Shown here piece after piece: positions 9,649 to 19,399 of a stretch of DNA of 64,000 bases. The notes beneath the pieces are model-generated. The model did no database searches. It was not told the DNA's origin and saw only the letters and a list, made by a program, of their open reading frames with translations. Location of the stretch: NCBI GenBank assembly GCA_020427635.1, contig JAGQOH010000002.1, positions 1-64,000 on the forward strand, given 5' to 3'. The translations under genes were made by a program, and so were the position numbers. Origin of the DNA: Phycisphaerales bacterium (GTDB lineage Bacteria; Planctomycetota; Phycisphaerae; Phycisphaerales; UBA1924). Position 1 is the first letter of the stretch. Each line of letters begins with the position of its first letter.

Positions 9649-10617
9649 CTATTTCGGCTTGTTATCACCACCAAGCAGGTCGCCAAGGCCCTTGAGGGCC
9701 TTCTCGGCTTCTTTGCCGACCTTGTCGATTTCTTTGCCTACGCCTTCGACTTGCTTGCCAACCTCGTCCGCAATCTGCTGGGCTTGGCCTGCGATCTGCT
9801 GCACTTGACCATCGACGTCGGACATGACGGAGGCGACGCCCGCGTCGGCGAGTGATTGCAGTTGCGAGAGTTGGCCCTGGAGGTCGCCAAGCACATCGGC
9901 GGGAAGGTTGATGCCGGCGTTCGCGATGGATTGCAGGATTGCCTTGGTAATGATCGAGGCGAGTTGGCCCATATCGACGCCACCCTTGGAGCCAACGTCC
10001 TTCATCTCGATCTTGTCGATCTTGGCGTTGACGCGGGTGGCTTTGCCTCCAATGGGCAACACATCCGCGTGGACCGATATGTCGCGCAGTGTCAACTGCT
10101 TGATGACGAACTGTTTGCCGCTCTCCTTCGTTGGGGCCGGATCCTTCGACCCGCCCTTGCCTTCAAGCTTCTTGAGGTTGTCGAGGATGGCCTTGTAGTT
10201 GGCGCCCTGCGCGGACTTCTCGAGATTGATGTCGATGCCGCTGAGTTCAAACGTGGAGACCTCGACAGTCTCGGAACGCAACGAGCTGAGAGAGACGTCG
10301 ACCGATCCATCGTCGAGCGAAAGGAAGTGGGGCGTGGTGAAGCCGCTCGGGTTGGCGACGTTGAGGCCGTTGAGCGACACGCCCCCGGACAGCAGCTTGA
10401 CATCCGCGCTTCGTAGCGAAGTCTTGACGCCCAGGGCGTAGGAGCCACCTTGTTCAACGCCGGCCTTGGCGATGGAGTCCACATACATCGCGGCGACGAT
10501 GACAGCTGCAATGAGCAGCACCACGAGCGCAACCGGAATAGCAATGAGGATCTTCAGCAAGCCGCCCTTCTTCTTGGGTTCAGGAGCGGGTGCCGGCGCG
10601 TCGGTGTTGTCAGTCAT
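9649..10617 (-). CDS. AsmA-like single-pass envelope protein
   Basis: 322 residues. A short cytoplasmic Pro/Lys stretch precedes one transmembrane helix (about 20-44). The following region ([15 protein letters not shown]-like, then [20 protein letters not shown]) has the repeating beta pattern of the AsmA/TamB N-terminal domain. The last 90 residues form a long amphipathic helix rich in Gln, Val and Lys. AsmA-type proteins sit in the inner membrane, facing the periplasm, and are linked to lipid or outer-membrane protein trafficking. A ribosome binding site GGAGG lies 7 bases before the ATG. It follows asnS by 42 bp on the same strand. Family call moderate, role unknown. Confidence 0.6.
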   Translation of the reverse strand: MTDNTDAPAPAPEPKKKGGLLKILIAIPVALVVLLIAAVIVAAMYVDSIAKAGVEQGGSYALGVKTSLRSADVKLLSGGVSLNGLNVANPSGFTTPHFLSLDDGSVDVSLSSLRSETVEVSTFELSGIDINLEKSAQGANYKAILDNLKKLEGKGGSKDPAPTKESGKQFVIKQLTLRDISVHADVLPIGGKATRVNAKIDKIEMKDVGSKGGVDMGQLASIITKAILQSIANAGINLPADVLGDLQGQLSQLQSLADAGVASVMSDVDGQVQQIAGQAQQIADEVGKQVEGVGKEIDKVGKEAEKALKGLGDLLGGDNKPK

Positions 10618-10659
10618 GGTGAGCCTCCGTGCGAGAAGTGTAGGCCTGCAGCTTGGTGA

Positions 10660-12087
<1,428 letters not shown>

Positions 12088-12156
12088 GATGAGCGCTCCC
12101 GCGGTTGCGATTGAGCGATCAGCGTAGCCGGTCGTGCACGTTGGTTCTACCGCGGG

Positions 12157-12522
12157 TCAAGTCTTGGCGTGCGCATCGATACCTGTGCCCGCGGATGGTG
12201 GGGCAAAGATGTCGAGGACGACCGTGGTCTCGATGGCCTCTGCCGAATGCGGGCAGTTGGAGGGGAGGAGCAGCACGCCACCCGTGCAGACGGTTTCCTC
12301 TCGGTATTCAGGCGAACCCGGTTCGCCAAGCCCGAACTTGAGCTTGCCCGAGACGATGCAACTGATCTGCTCGTTGTCGTGCTGATGCGTCTGGAGCTTG
12401 AATCCCCTCTCGAGCGTGATGTGCGAGACCATGACCTTCTCGCCAATCATGCGCCGGCGCGTGAGCAAGGCCATTGGATGGTCCTTGGGCAAATCATTCC
12501 AGGCGGCAGCCCTGGCATCCAT
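12157..12522 (-). CDS. small cupin-domain protein
   Basis: 121 residues. The single cupin barrel has motif 1 spread over the stretch from GFKLQTHQHDNEQISCI to GKLKF, with His and Glu metal ligands, and motif 2 near LLLPSNCPHSAEA. This is the layout of small metal-binding cupins of the YdaE/quercetinase-like type. Function cannot be fixed from sequence; metal-dependent binding or isomerisation of a small molecule is common in the family. The start codon ATG (12522-12520) shares one base with the stop of the upstream DUF1328 gene (TGATG), so translation is coupled. Confidence 0.75.
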   Translation of the reverse strand: MDARAAAWNDLPKDHPMALLTRRRMIGEKVMVSHITLERGFKLQTHQHDNEQISCIVSGKLKFGLGEPGSPEYREETVCTGGVLLLPSNCPHSAEAIETTVVLDIFAPPSAGTGIDAHAKT

Positions 12523-12695
12523 CAGACTGGCCCCTTGCCTTTGGCGAGGTGCATGATCAAGCTCACAAGGAACATGATGATGAAGATCAAGAAGAGAACC
12601 TTCGCGATCTGTGTCGCAGCACCGGCGATCCCGCCAAAGCCGAGAATGGCTGCAATGATCGCCACGATGAAGAAGATGAGTGCCCAGCGAAGCAT
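12522..12695 (-). CDS. DUF1328 (YtjA-like) small membrane protein, 57 aa
   Basis: Two hydrophobic helices (about 3-20 and 31-50) with the family hallmarks: an [10 protein letters not shown] start, then GFGGIAGAA and IAKVLF. The length matches DUF1328/UPF0391 proteins (50-60 residues). These are inner-membrane proteins, frequently linked to stress responses, with no established biochemical role. The start ATG lies at 12695. The stop overlaps the start of the cupin gene by one base. Confidence 0.88.
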   Translation of the reverse strand: MLRWALIFFIVAIIAAILGFGGIAGAATQIAKVLFLIFIIMFLVSLIMHLAKGKGPV

Positions 12696-12712
12696 GGCGT
12701 TTCCTTCCGGCG

Positions 12713-14074
12713 CTAGCCCCGCACGGGGGTCAAGAGTTCATTCGGACGTTTGAGCAACTCGATGATCAGCGCAAGGCAACGAGCCGCATCGGCGCCGTCC
12801 ACGCTTCGATGATCGCAGGTGAGGCTCAGCGGGAGCAGCTTCGCGATGCGGATCGCGCCCTTGTCAGCAACAACGCCATCGCGCACACGTCCGGCAGCGA
12901 GGATCGCCACTTCGGGGTAGTTGATGATGGGTGTGGCATACCGCCCGGCATAGGAACCGACATTGCTGATCGTGAAGGTCGACCCCGAGAGCTTCTCGCG
13001 CGGAATCGAGCGATCGCGCACCATGCGGGCGATCTCACTGATATGCCGCGAAAGCTCGAGCACGCCCATCTCATCCGCGTTGTGGACGACCGGCACGCTC
13101 AGGCCTTGCTCGGTGTCGGCAGCGATGCCAAGATGGATCCGCGAATGACGAATGAGTTGCTCATTCTCGTCGTCCACATAGGCATTGAGCATCGGGAACT
13201 GTTTGATCGCCCGCATCACCGCAGCGGCGACGAACGGCAAGTAGCTCAAGGGTTCGCCGGAAGCCTTGCCAAGTGTCTTGCGCACTTCATCAACTTCGGT
13301 GACGTCGGCATCGTCCATGACGGAGAAATGCACGGCGCGATCGACAGACTCGCGCAGGCGGTTGGCGATGGTGCGCCGCACCCCGCGGATCGGAATGATC
13401 TGCGAGTCGCCTGACACATCGGGAATGAGCACCGGGGCGCGCTCGACGACGTGCTGTTGTGGCACGGTCGTGGCGAGTGGGCGTGCGGGCGCTGCGGGCT
13501 GTGGCGCAGGGGCGGGGCGCGCTGCTGGTGCTGGCGCGGGAGCGCCGCCCTGGGACGCCGCGCGGACATCGCGCTCAGTGACGCGTCCTGCCAGACCCGT
13601 ACCTCGAACCGAATCGATATCAACACCAAGGTCGCGTGCGATACGACGCACCGCGGGTGTCGCCAGCGCTTTGCCACCCTCCTTTGACACTGCACCGAGT
13701 GTGCCCGACACATTGCCAACCACGGTGCCGGCGTCTTCGCGATGGGCACTGCCATTTGTTTGCGCCGGCGCAGGGTCGCTGACGCGTGGCGCCGGAGCGC
13801 TCGCTGCACCGCCATCGGCACCCTCATACGTCCATGCCGGCTCGCCGACCTTCAGAATGTCGCCAACATTGCCAAATAGTTCCTTGATCGTGCCGGAGCG
13901 CGGCGATGGCACCTCAACGAGCGCCTTGTCCGTCTCCATCTCCGCAACGATGTCGTGTTCTTCAACCGTGTCGCCCGGACTCACCTTCCAGGCGATCAGC
14001 TCGGCTTCGTGTACGCCTTCGCCTAGGTCGGGCAGGATGAACACATTCGGATCACTGGAGACATGACCGGCCAT
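12713..14074 (-). CDS. dihydrolipoamide acyltransferase (E2) of a 2-oxoacid dehydrogenase
   Basis: 453 residues. The lipoyl domain (about 10-85) has [13 protein letters not shown] with the lipoylated lysine at 50. A Pro/Ala linker leads to the E3/E1-binding domain (about 135-172, [16 protein letters not shown]). A second Pro/Ala hinge follows, then the catalytic acyltransferase domain with DHRSVDG near the C-terminus (His422, Asp426). E2 moves the acyl group from lipoamide to CoA. The E1 genes lie 2.7 kb away on the same strand at 16784-19242, and no E3 gene is in the window. Pyruvate and branched-chain E2 proteins are hard to separate by eye; the leucine-degradation neighbours favour the branched-chain complex. 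Confidence 0.9.
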   Translation of the reverse strand: MAGHVSSDPNVFILPDLGEGVHEAELIAWKVSPGDTVEEHDIVAEMETDKALVEVPSPRSGTIKELFGNVGDILKVGEPAWTYEGADGGAASAPAPRVSDPAPAQTNGSAHREDAGTVVGNVSGTLGAVSKEGGKALATPAVRRIARDLGVDIDSVRGTGLAGRVTERDVRAASQGGAPAPAPAARPAPAPQPAAPARPLATTVPQQHVVERAPVLIPDVSGDSQIIPIRGVRRTIANRLRESVDRAVHFSVMDDADVTEVDEVRKTLGKASGEPLSYLPFVAAAVMRAIKQFPMLNAYVDDENEQLIRHSRIHLGIAADTEQGLSVPVVHNADEMGVLELSRHISEIARMVRDRSIPREKLSGSTFTISNVGSYAGRYATPIINYPEVAILAAGRVRDGVVADKGAIRIAKLLPLSLTCDHRSVDGADAARCLALIIELLKRPNELLTPVRG

Positions 14075-14202
14075 CAGAAGACCTCACTTTGCAATCGCCA
14101 GCCGCCGATGTTCGCCACTTGTTCGGCGTGCTGCGTCAGTGCAGTGTAGCAGGCCAGGGGGTGGCCCGGCTCGCTTCCCACGCCGGGATTACGATCCGCC
14201 CA

Positions 14203-15030
14203 ATGTCCGAACCCATCCCATTTGAGCCATGGCGCGTCGCGTCGATCGAGGAGCGGCGCATTGCCGACGTGCTAGGTGTTCTCGCGCATGAGAAACTCGA
14301 GTGGGCGGGAGGCGTCGCGGCATGCAGCGAGCCTGGTTCCTGGCTCAACCAAGTCATCGGCGCTGGCGATGGTGTTGCGGTGAGTGAAGCCGACGTTGAG
14401 GACGTCGCAAGGTGGTATGAAGCGCGCGGCGTCGAGCCCAAGATCGTCATCCATCCCTATGTGCATACGTCGCTCACGAGTGCGCTTGGAGCAGCCGGCT
14501 TTCGGTTGAAGACCGCAGAGATCGTCATCGGCGCGGAGTTGGACGGAACGTCGCGCGAGGCCGTGCCTGCGCCCCCCGAGGGCGTGACGATTGATGTGCT
14601 TGACAAGAACGATGCGCAGGCGGTTGAGGAAGTCGTGCAGATGTGCGCGCGATGCTTCCGCCCGGATGTTGAGCCGCCCGATCCGCATCTGGTCGATTCG
14701 ACCAGACGATCGATTCACCATCCGCGCGCGATCATGCTGGTCGCGAAGGTCGATGGCCAACTCGCAGCAGCGGGGGGGTTCGAGCAGTTTGAGAATCTTG
14801 CGGCGCTGTATGGCGCAGCAACGGCAAAGCCATTCCGCGGGCGCGGCATTCAGCAGGCGCTGATCTACAAGCGGTTGGATGTCGCGCGGGAGCGCGGGGC
14901 GAAGTGGGCTCTCGTGACGAGCCTGCCCAGGACGGGCACGGAGCGCAATGCGCTGCGCTGCGGCATGCGGCAATTCTATACGAGGCTGGAGTTTGTGCGG
15001 CCGGGGGAGGGGTTGGTGGCGAGTCCCTAG
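14203..15030 (+). CDS. GNAT-family N-acetyltransferase
   Basis: 275 residues from the ATG at 14203; the frame is open further upstream but the extra residues look non-coding. The C-terminal half carries a GNAT core: VAKVDGQLAAAGGF, then the acetyl-CoA pyrophosphate loop KPFRGRGIQQALIYKR (R/Q-x-x-G-x-G), then ERGAKWALVTSLP. The N-terminal half (about 1-110) is probably a second, degenerate GNAT-like domain. The substrate is unknown. The gene is divergent from E2 (128 bp gap) and ends 3 bp from the converging cupin lipoprotein. Confidence 0.82.
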   Translation: MSEPIPFEPWRVASIEERRIADVLGVLAHEKLEWAGGVAACSEPGSWLNQVIGAGDGVAVSEADVEDVARWYEARGVEPKIVIHPYVHTSLTSALGAAGFRLKTAEIVIGAELDGTSREAVPAPPEGVTIDVLDKNDAQAVEEVVQMCARCFRPDVEPPDPHLVDSTRRSIHHPRAIMLVAKVDGQLAAAGGFEQFENLAALYGAATAKPFRGRGIQQALIYKRLDVARERGAKWALVTSLPRTGTERNALRCGMRQFYTRLEFVRPGEGLVASP

Positions 15031-15033
15031 CGA

Positions 15034-15636
15034 CTACTGCTCGTCCGGCACATACAAAATCAGATCGTGCTCGTCGGCAATGCGCTGGAACTCTTCCGGG
15101 CTTAGCGGCTTCGGCGCTTGCCCGGGCGGGGCAGCGATCATGCGGAAGAAGCTCATCAGGCCTTCGTCGTCGTTTGGCACGGTCACAAATACGAGCGCCA
15201 GTGGTGTCGCGCCCGTGTTACGGATCGCGTGCCACACGCCGGGCGGGTTGTACCAGACATAGCCCGACGTCACGGGCATGGTTTGTTCGTTACCGTGGAG
15301 GTTCAGCCCGACCACATCGCCCTGGCCCGAGATGATGTAGGCAAACTCTTCGGTCTTGTCGTGGCGATGCATGGGCAGCGCACCGCCAACACTGAGCGTG
15401 TATTTCGCCATGCTGGCCCGCGCGTGCGGATGCGTGACGTGATCGACATAGATCTGCATCTCGCCGCCCGTGCCGAGGCTGTCTCTGCTTTCAGGAAAGA
15501 CCCAGAGAGTCTCGCCGGCGTTCGGCGCCATGATGATCGGTGCGTGCGAATGTGAATGCGAATGTGCGTGCTCGCTCGCGCAGCCGGCGACACACACGGC
15601 TGTTGCAGCGGCGAGGCAGATGGTGGAGAGGTTCAT
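15034..15636 (-). CDS. lipoprotein with His-rich segment and cupin domain
   Basis: 200 residues from the ATG at 15636. The signal peptide ends in a lipobox (AVCVAGC, Cys at about 18), so the mature protein should be lipid-anchored. A run of alternating His follows immediately (HAHSHSHSHA). The body is a cupin: YTLSVGGALPMHRHDKTEEF carries the HxH and Glu ligands, and WYNPPGVWHAIRNTG carries the second His motif. The His tract may bind or buffer Zn, Ni or Cu next to the metal site. Function unknown. Convergent with the acetyltransferase gene. Confidence 0.8.
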   Translation of the reverse strand: MNLSTICLAAATAVCVAGCASEHAHSHSHSHAPIIMAPNAGETLWVFPESRDSLGTGGEMQIYVDHVTHPHARASMAKYTLSVGGALPMHRHDKTEEFAYIISGQGDVVGLNLHGNEQTMPVTSGYVWYNPPGVWHAIRNTGATPLALVFVTVPNDDEGLMSFFRMIAAPPGQAPKPLSPEEFQRIADEHDLILYVPDEQ

Positions 15637-15680
15637 GGGGGGATGGTAGGGGATGGAAGAAGCCGATGGGACTGGCACAT

Positions 15681-15736
15681 TCCTACTCCCTCTCCCCGCT
15701 TGCGGGGAGAGGGTGGCGCTTCGCCGGGTGAGGGGC
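15681..15736 (+). repeat. dispersed repeat family 1, copy A
   Basis: Core CTCCCTCTCCCCGC-TT-GCGGGGAGAGGG, then TGGCG-CTTCGCC, then GGGTGAGGGGC. The last C of this copy is the first base of the antisense stop codon of the next gene (15736). Three other copies were found (16652-16715 inverted, 24681-24744, 53097-53160). They resemble REP-type palindromic units. Confidence 0.85.
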
Positions 15737-16647
15737 TAGTCGATGAACTCATCGACGTCGAAGCTTGCGCAGCCAAAGGGTGGCGCGAGTTGTGGCAACG
15801 CTTCAAGCGCTTTGCGTTGCAGATCACCTGGATACAAGTTATTGCGGATGCGCATCTTTGCGAGGCCGGGCTGCTCCCAAGCGCGAGATGTTCTCGGGTC
15901 GATTTTTCCACCCAACTCCTCAGCAGCGGACACAACGAGTTCTGTGGCAAGCTTCTTGTCGATGATGGTCGTGAGTACTGCACGCTTCGAATCTAGGTCG
16001 TAGGTGCCAACCTCAAGCGAGTACGCGGCGCATGCCACGACCCAGCGCAAGTCCGCCGGAAGTTGCTTGACTTCCTCCAGTACCGACTCGCTGTCGATGG
16101 CCGCGCTCTCGGGGATATCCAAGCTTGATATGTATTGCGGCATGTGCAGGGCATAGACCGAATCAGTTCTTGCCCTGTAAAGCCGCCACACCCACACGGT
16201 TACGAACGTGTCAGGATCAGCCTCTCCAATCAGTGCTTCGAACTCAGCAACGTCGTGTGGCACAACGCCAAACCAAGCGTGATAGATGTTGCTGAGTTGT
16301 CCGGCGATGGACTGTCGTTTGAAGGCATAGGTGTTGTGTACTCCGTTGACATCCGATGACGGTATCGACATGCGTGCGTCGTCGAGCAGCGCATGCAGTT
16401 CAAGCAACCGCGCAATGTCGCCGCGTTGATCGAGAACGAAGAGTGCCAGGCCTCGCTCCTCTGCAGTGCCGTTCTCAAGCATCTGGTTGAGTTGGTCGTC
16501 TTCGATAGTGCAGGCTTCAGCAAGAATTGGCCGCTCGTCAACTGGCACGCTTTGCCACTGTGCAAGTGCGCCGCGCGGCAACGCCCAAGGAAACTCTACG
16601 TTCGCTGAACAAAGGGCGAGGCTCGCAACGATCGGCGCAATGTTCAT
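15736..16647 (-). CDS. orphan exported protein bounded by inverted repeats
   Basis: 303 residues. A short signal-like N-terminus (MNIAPIVASLALCSANVEF) is followed by a soluble, mostly helical protein with many acidic residues and no motif I recognise (no HEAT, TPR or enzymatic signature that I trust). It ends FGCASFDVDEFID. The gene is enclosed by family 1 repeats in opposite orientation: copy A touches its stop codon, and copy B ends four bases before its start codon and supplies a GTGAGGGG sequence at the right distance for a ribosome binding site. Base composition is a little lower in GC than its neighbours. The arrangement suggests a transferred or mobilised cassette. Confidence 0.65.
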   Translation of the reverse strand: MNIAPIVASLALCSANVEFPWALPRGALAQWQSVPVDERPILAEACTIEDDQLNQMLENGTAEERGLALFVLDQRGDIARLLELHALLDDARMSIPSSDVNGVHNTYAFKRQSIAGQLSNIYHAWFGVVPHDVAEFEALIGEADPDTFVTVWVWRLYRARTDSVYALHMPQYISSLDIPESAAIDSESVLEEVKQLPADLRWVVACAAYSLEVGTYDLDSKRAVLTTIIDKKLATELVVSAAEELGGKIDPRTSRAWEQPGLAKMRIRNNLYPGDLQRKALEALPQLAPPFGCASFDVDEFID

Positions 16648-16651
16648 CAGT

Positions 16652-16715
16652 CACCCCTCACCCGACTCGCCTTTGGCGAGCCACCCTCTCCCCGCATGCG
16701 GGGCGAGGGAGCAAG
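16652..16715 (-). repeat. dispersed repeat family 1, copy B (inverted)
   Basis: Reverse complement of the family 1 unit: the palindrome CTCTCCCCGC-AT-GCGGGGCGAG, plus a small inner stem ACTCGCC-TTT-GGCGAG, plus CCCCTCACCCG. Its GTGAGGGG end faces the start codon of the orphan gene at 16647. Confidence 0.85.
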
Positions 16716-16783
16716 AACGTGGCCTTCGCAGACTCAGACCACGGCACCCGGACCCATTGCCCACTGCCCATTGACCATTGCCC

Positions 16784-17758
16784 CTAGTACCCCGCACACG
16801 CCATGACACCCTCGCCGATGCGCTTCGCATCCGGCAGGTACTGCATCTCCAGCTTGTAGTACGGCATCACGGTGTCAAAGCCGGTCACGCGCTGGATCGG
16901 CGCTTGCAAGCGCAGGAAGCAATGTTCCTGAATCGCGGTCGCGATCTCGGCGGCCATGGAGCCGGTCTTCGGCGCTTCGCAGGCGATCACGCACCGCCCG
17001 GTCTTGTTGACCGATTCGACAATCGTGTCGAGGTCATAGGGATAAATCGTGCGCAGGTCGATCAGCTCGACCGACAAATCCTCGGGCAAATTGTCCATCG
17101 CTTCGATGCACTGCAACGTCGTCGCGCCCCAGGTGATGAGCGTGAGGTCGGAGCCCTCTTCGACGATGCGGGCCTTGCCAATCTCGACGGTGTATTCGTC
17201 TTCCGGCACCTCCTGGCGGAACGCACGGTAAATCCGCTTCGGCTCGAAATAGACCACCGGGTCAGGATCGCGAATCGCGCTGATGAGCAGCCCCTTGGCG
17301 TCGTAGGGATTCGATGGCATGACGACCTTCAAGCCCGGCGTGTGCGCATAGATCACTTCGGGTGAATCGGAGTGCAATTCGGGGGCGTGAATACCACCCC
17401 CAACGGGAACGCGCACCGTGAGCGGAATCGTCACCGCGCCGCGCGAACGTGTGCGATAGCGTGCCGCGTGGTTGGTCAGCTGGTCATAGGCGGGCCCGAG
17501 GAAGCCTTCGAACTGAATCTCTGCGATGGGGCGGAGGCCACCCATGGCGAGTCCAATCGCGCTGCCCATGATGCCCGACTCAGCAAGCGGCGTATCGACG
17601 ACGCGGTCCTCACCAAAGCGTTGCTGCAGGCCCTCGGTGACGCGGAACACGCCGCCATTCTTGCCGACGTCTTCGCCAAGAATGAGCACGCGCTCGTCGG
17701 ATTCCATCTCTTGCGTGAGCGCGAGGTTGATTGCCTGGACGAGTGTGAGTTCAGCCAT
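16784..17758 (-). CDS. 2-oxoacid dehydrogenase E1 component, beta subunit
   Basis: 324 residues, normal length for PdhB/BkdB. Seen: the N-terminal MAELTLVQAINLALTQEM, the catalytic-type region LGEDVGKNGGVFRVTEGL, FGEDRVVDTPLAESGIMGSA and AEIQFEGFLGPAYDQL, and the C-terminal transketolase-like domain with PYYKLEMQYLPD. With E1 alpha it decarboxylates a 2-oxoacid using thiamine diphosphate and reductively acylates E2. GGAGC lies 8 bases before the ATG. It is separated from E1 alpha by an unrelated small gene. Pyruvate versus branched-chain specificity is not decided. Confidence 0.92.
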   Translation of the reverse strand: MAELTLVQAINLALTQEMESDERVLILGEDVGKNGGVFRVTEGLQQRFGEDRVVDTPLAESGIMGSAIGLAMGGLRPIAEIQFEGFLGPAYDQLTNHAARYRTRSRGAVTIPLTVRVPVGGGIHAPELHSDSPEVIYAHTPGLKVVMPSNPYDAKGLLISAIRDPDPVVYFEPKRIYRAFRQEVPEDEYTVEIGKARIVEEGSDLTLITWGATTLQCIEAMDNLPEDLSVELIDLRTIYPYDLDTIVESVNKTGRCVIACEAPKTGSMAAEIATAIQEHCFLRLQAPIQRVTGFDTVMPYYKLEMQYLPDAKRIGEGVMACAGY

Positions 17759-17799
17759 TGTTGTTGCTCCGTTGCTTCAATCGTTCCTCGGGTCGGTTT

Positions 17800-18081
17800 T
17801 CAACCGCCTGCGGCAGCGGCGGCAGCGGCCTGACGCTGTGCTTCTTCATCCGCGAGCGCGCTTGTTGCAGCGGCGCCCCACGCCGGCGAATCGGGCATCG
17901 CGGCGCTGATGCGGTCGGCCAGTTGCTGCGGGTCTTCTCGGGTCTTGATGATCGATGTGTTGTACGAACCACCGAAGCTGCCGCGCAAGATCGTGACGCC
18001 ACTCTTCGTGGTAACCGACTTGACATACAGTGGGTTCACCCACACATCGTTGTTCTTGGTGTCGACGACCTTGATGAGCAT
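17800..18081 (-). CDS. small protein between E1 subunit genes (93 aa), FlbD-like?
   Basis: The first 60 residues (MLIKVVDTKNNDVWVNPLY, then a beta-rich stretch ending KTREDPQQLADRI) weakly recall the FlbD fold (Met-Ile-x-hydrophobic... Asn-Pro). The tail is low-complexity Ala/Gln. The start lies 3 bp after the E1 alpha stop, and the gene ends 41 bp before E1 beta, so it is almost certainly cotranscribed and coupled with both. No enzyme motif or signal peptide is seen. It might be a regulatory or structural partner of the complex, or a hitch-hiker. Confidence 0.7.
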   Translation of the reverse strand: MLIKVVDTKNNDVWVNPLYVKSVTTKSGVTILRGSFGGSYNTSIIKTREDPQQLADRISAAMPDSPAWGAAATSALADEEAQRQAAAAAAAGG

Positions 18082-18084
18082 CGA

Positions 18085-19242
18085 TCATCGTGCTCCAGCG
18101 TGTGTGTGCGCGTTGAGGGTTTCTTGCGAAGGGTTCTGGCCAAGCGAGTGCGTGTGCATCGTGTCGCGCTGGCGAATGATTTCATCGGGCAGCGTCGCGA
18201 AGGTGTAATCGAAGATGTCGTCGCTCGTCGGCTTTGCGATGCCCTCGGCGTTCTTCACAATCTGCGAGACCATCTCCTTGGCCTTGGCTTCAAGGGCTGT
18301 CTGCTTGTCTGCGCTCCAGAGATTCTTTTTTTCGAGATACTTCCGCGTGCGGATGAGCGGATCCTTATTGAACCACGCCTCGACTTCCTTGGGATCGCGA
18401 TACCGGCGCGCATCGTCGGCGGTCGTGTGATCACCCAGGCGATAGGTCACCGCCTCGATGAACGTGGGCTTCATGTCGTTGCTGGCGCGCTCGATGGCGT
18501 CGCGCGTGACTTTGTACATCGCGAAGATGTCGTTGCCGTCGGCCTGCACGCCATGCATGCCATACGCGCACGCCTTCTGTACAACCGTTTCCGATCCCAT
18601 CTGCTTGGAAATGGGCACCGAGATCGCCCACCTGTTATTTTGACAAAGGAAGATGGCGGGCAGCTTGAGCGCGCTTGCGAAGTTCATTGCCTCATGGACG
18701 TCGCCTTCAGAGGAAGCGCCATCGCCAAAGAAGGAAATGACCACGCTGTTGTCGCGCGCTTCTTTCATCACGCGCTCGCGATACTTCAAACTCCAGGCCA
18801 AGCCCGACGCGTGCAGCGGGTGCGTGCCGATCGGAATCGAGATGGGCAGGATATTGACGCCATCGGGGATCTGATTGCCGCGCTCATCGCCCATCCAGTG
18901 CAGCAGAATCTTCTCCATGGGCAGGCCATTGAGGAACAGGGCCAGATTCTCGCGATAGCAGGGGACAAGCCACGAACCCGGCGCGTGCTTCTTGATGGCG
19001 AATCCGGCGCCTGCGGCGGCGGCTTCCTGCCCCTTGTTCTGCGGGTAGGTGCCCATGCGGCCTGAGCGCTGCAGCTTGAAGGCGATTTCGTCGTAGTGGC
19101 GGACGATCGTCATCTGCTCATAGAGAAACACTGCTTCGTCATCGCGCAGCGTTCCCGCGCCAAGCGATTCATCGAAGTTGGCGTGTTCGTCCAGGATTGA
19201 GATTGATTCGATTTCGATCTTGTAGGCGATGCGCTTGGGCAT
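18085..19242 (-). CDS. 2-oxoacid dehydrogenase E1 component, alpha subunit
   Basis: 385 residues from the ATG at 19242 (AGGAGC 9 bases upstream); the frame is open 260 bases further but lacks homology. The thiamine diphosphate motif is clear: GDGASSEGDVHEAMNFASA followed by QNN. Other landmarks are NKGQEAAAAGAGFAI, VPCYRENLALFLNGLP, the substrate-side HTTADDARRYRDP with the phosphorylation-loop-like segment, and DGNDIFAMY. It matches PdhA/BkdA-type alpha subunits of the alpha2beta2 class. The E1 alpha, small gene, E1 beta order forms one transcription unit. A 19-bp perfect palindrome lies 43 bp upstream of the start. Confidence 0.93.
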   Translation of the reverse strand: MPKRIAYKIEIESISILDEHANFDESLGAGTLRDDEAVFLYEQMTIVRHYDEIAFKLQRSGRMGTYPQNKGQEAAAAGAGFAIKKHAPGSWLVPCYRENLALFLNGLPMEKILLHWMGDERGNQIPDGVNILPISIPIGTHPLHASGLAWSLKYRERVMKEARDNSVVISFFGDGASSEGDVHEAMNFASALKLPAIFLCQNNRWAISVPISKQMGSETVVQKACAYGMHGVQADGNDIFAMYKVTRDAIERASNDMKPTFIEAVTYRLGDHTTADDARRYRDPKEVEAWFNKDPLIRTRKYLEKKNLWSADKQTALEAKAKEMVSQIVKNAEGIAKPTSDDIFDYTFATLPDEIIRQRDTMHTHSLGQNPSQETLNAHTHAGAR

Positions 19243-19284
19243 GATTGGTTGCTCCTGGCGGTCGTCGTCTTTCACTACGTCTTC

Positions 19285-19303
19285 CGAGCGTTCGGAACGC
19301 TCG
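19285..19303. promoter_or_regulatory. 19-bp perfect palindrome upstream of E1 alpha
   Basis: CGAGCGTTCGGAACGCTCG: nine-base arms around one central base, 43 bp before the E1 alpha start. On the minus strand a TATGCT sequence lies about 12 bases upstream, so the palindrome would overlap the transcription start. This is the size and position of a dimeric repressor operator; a hairpin in the leader is the alternative. Confidence 0.5.
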
Positions 19304-19399
19304 ATGTCACCACAGCATAGCTCAAGGATCGAGGCCGCGGCTGGTGCGATGCCTTGATCTTCGAGCGATTCAGATTGTTTCGTCCAGCACGGCGGTTCG

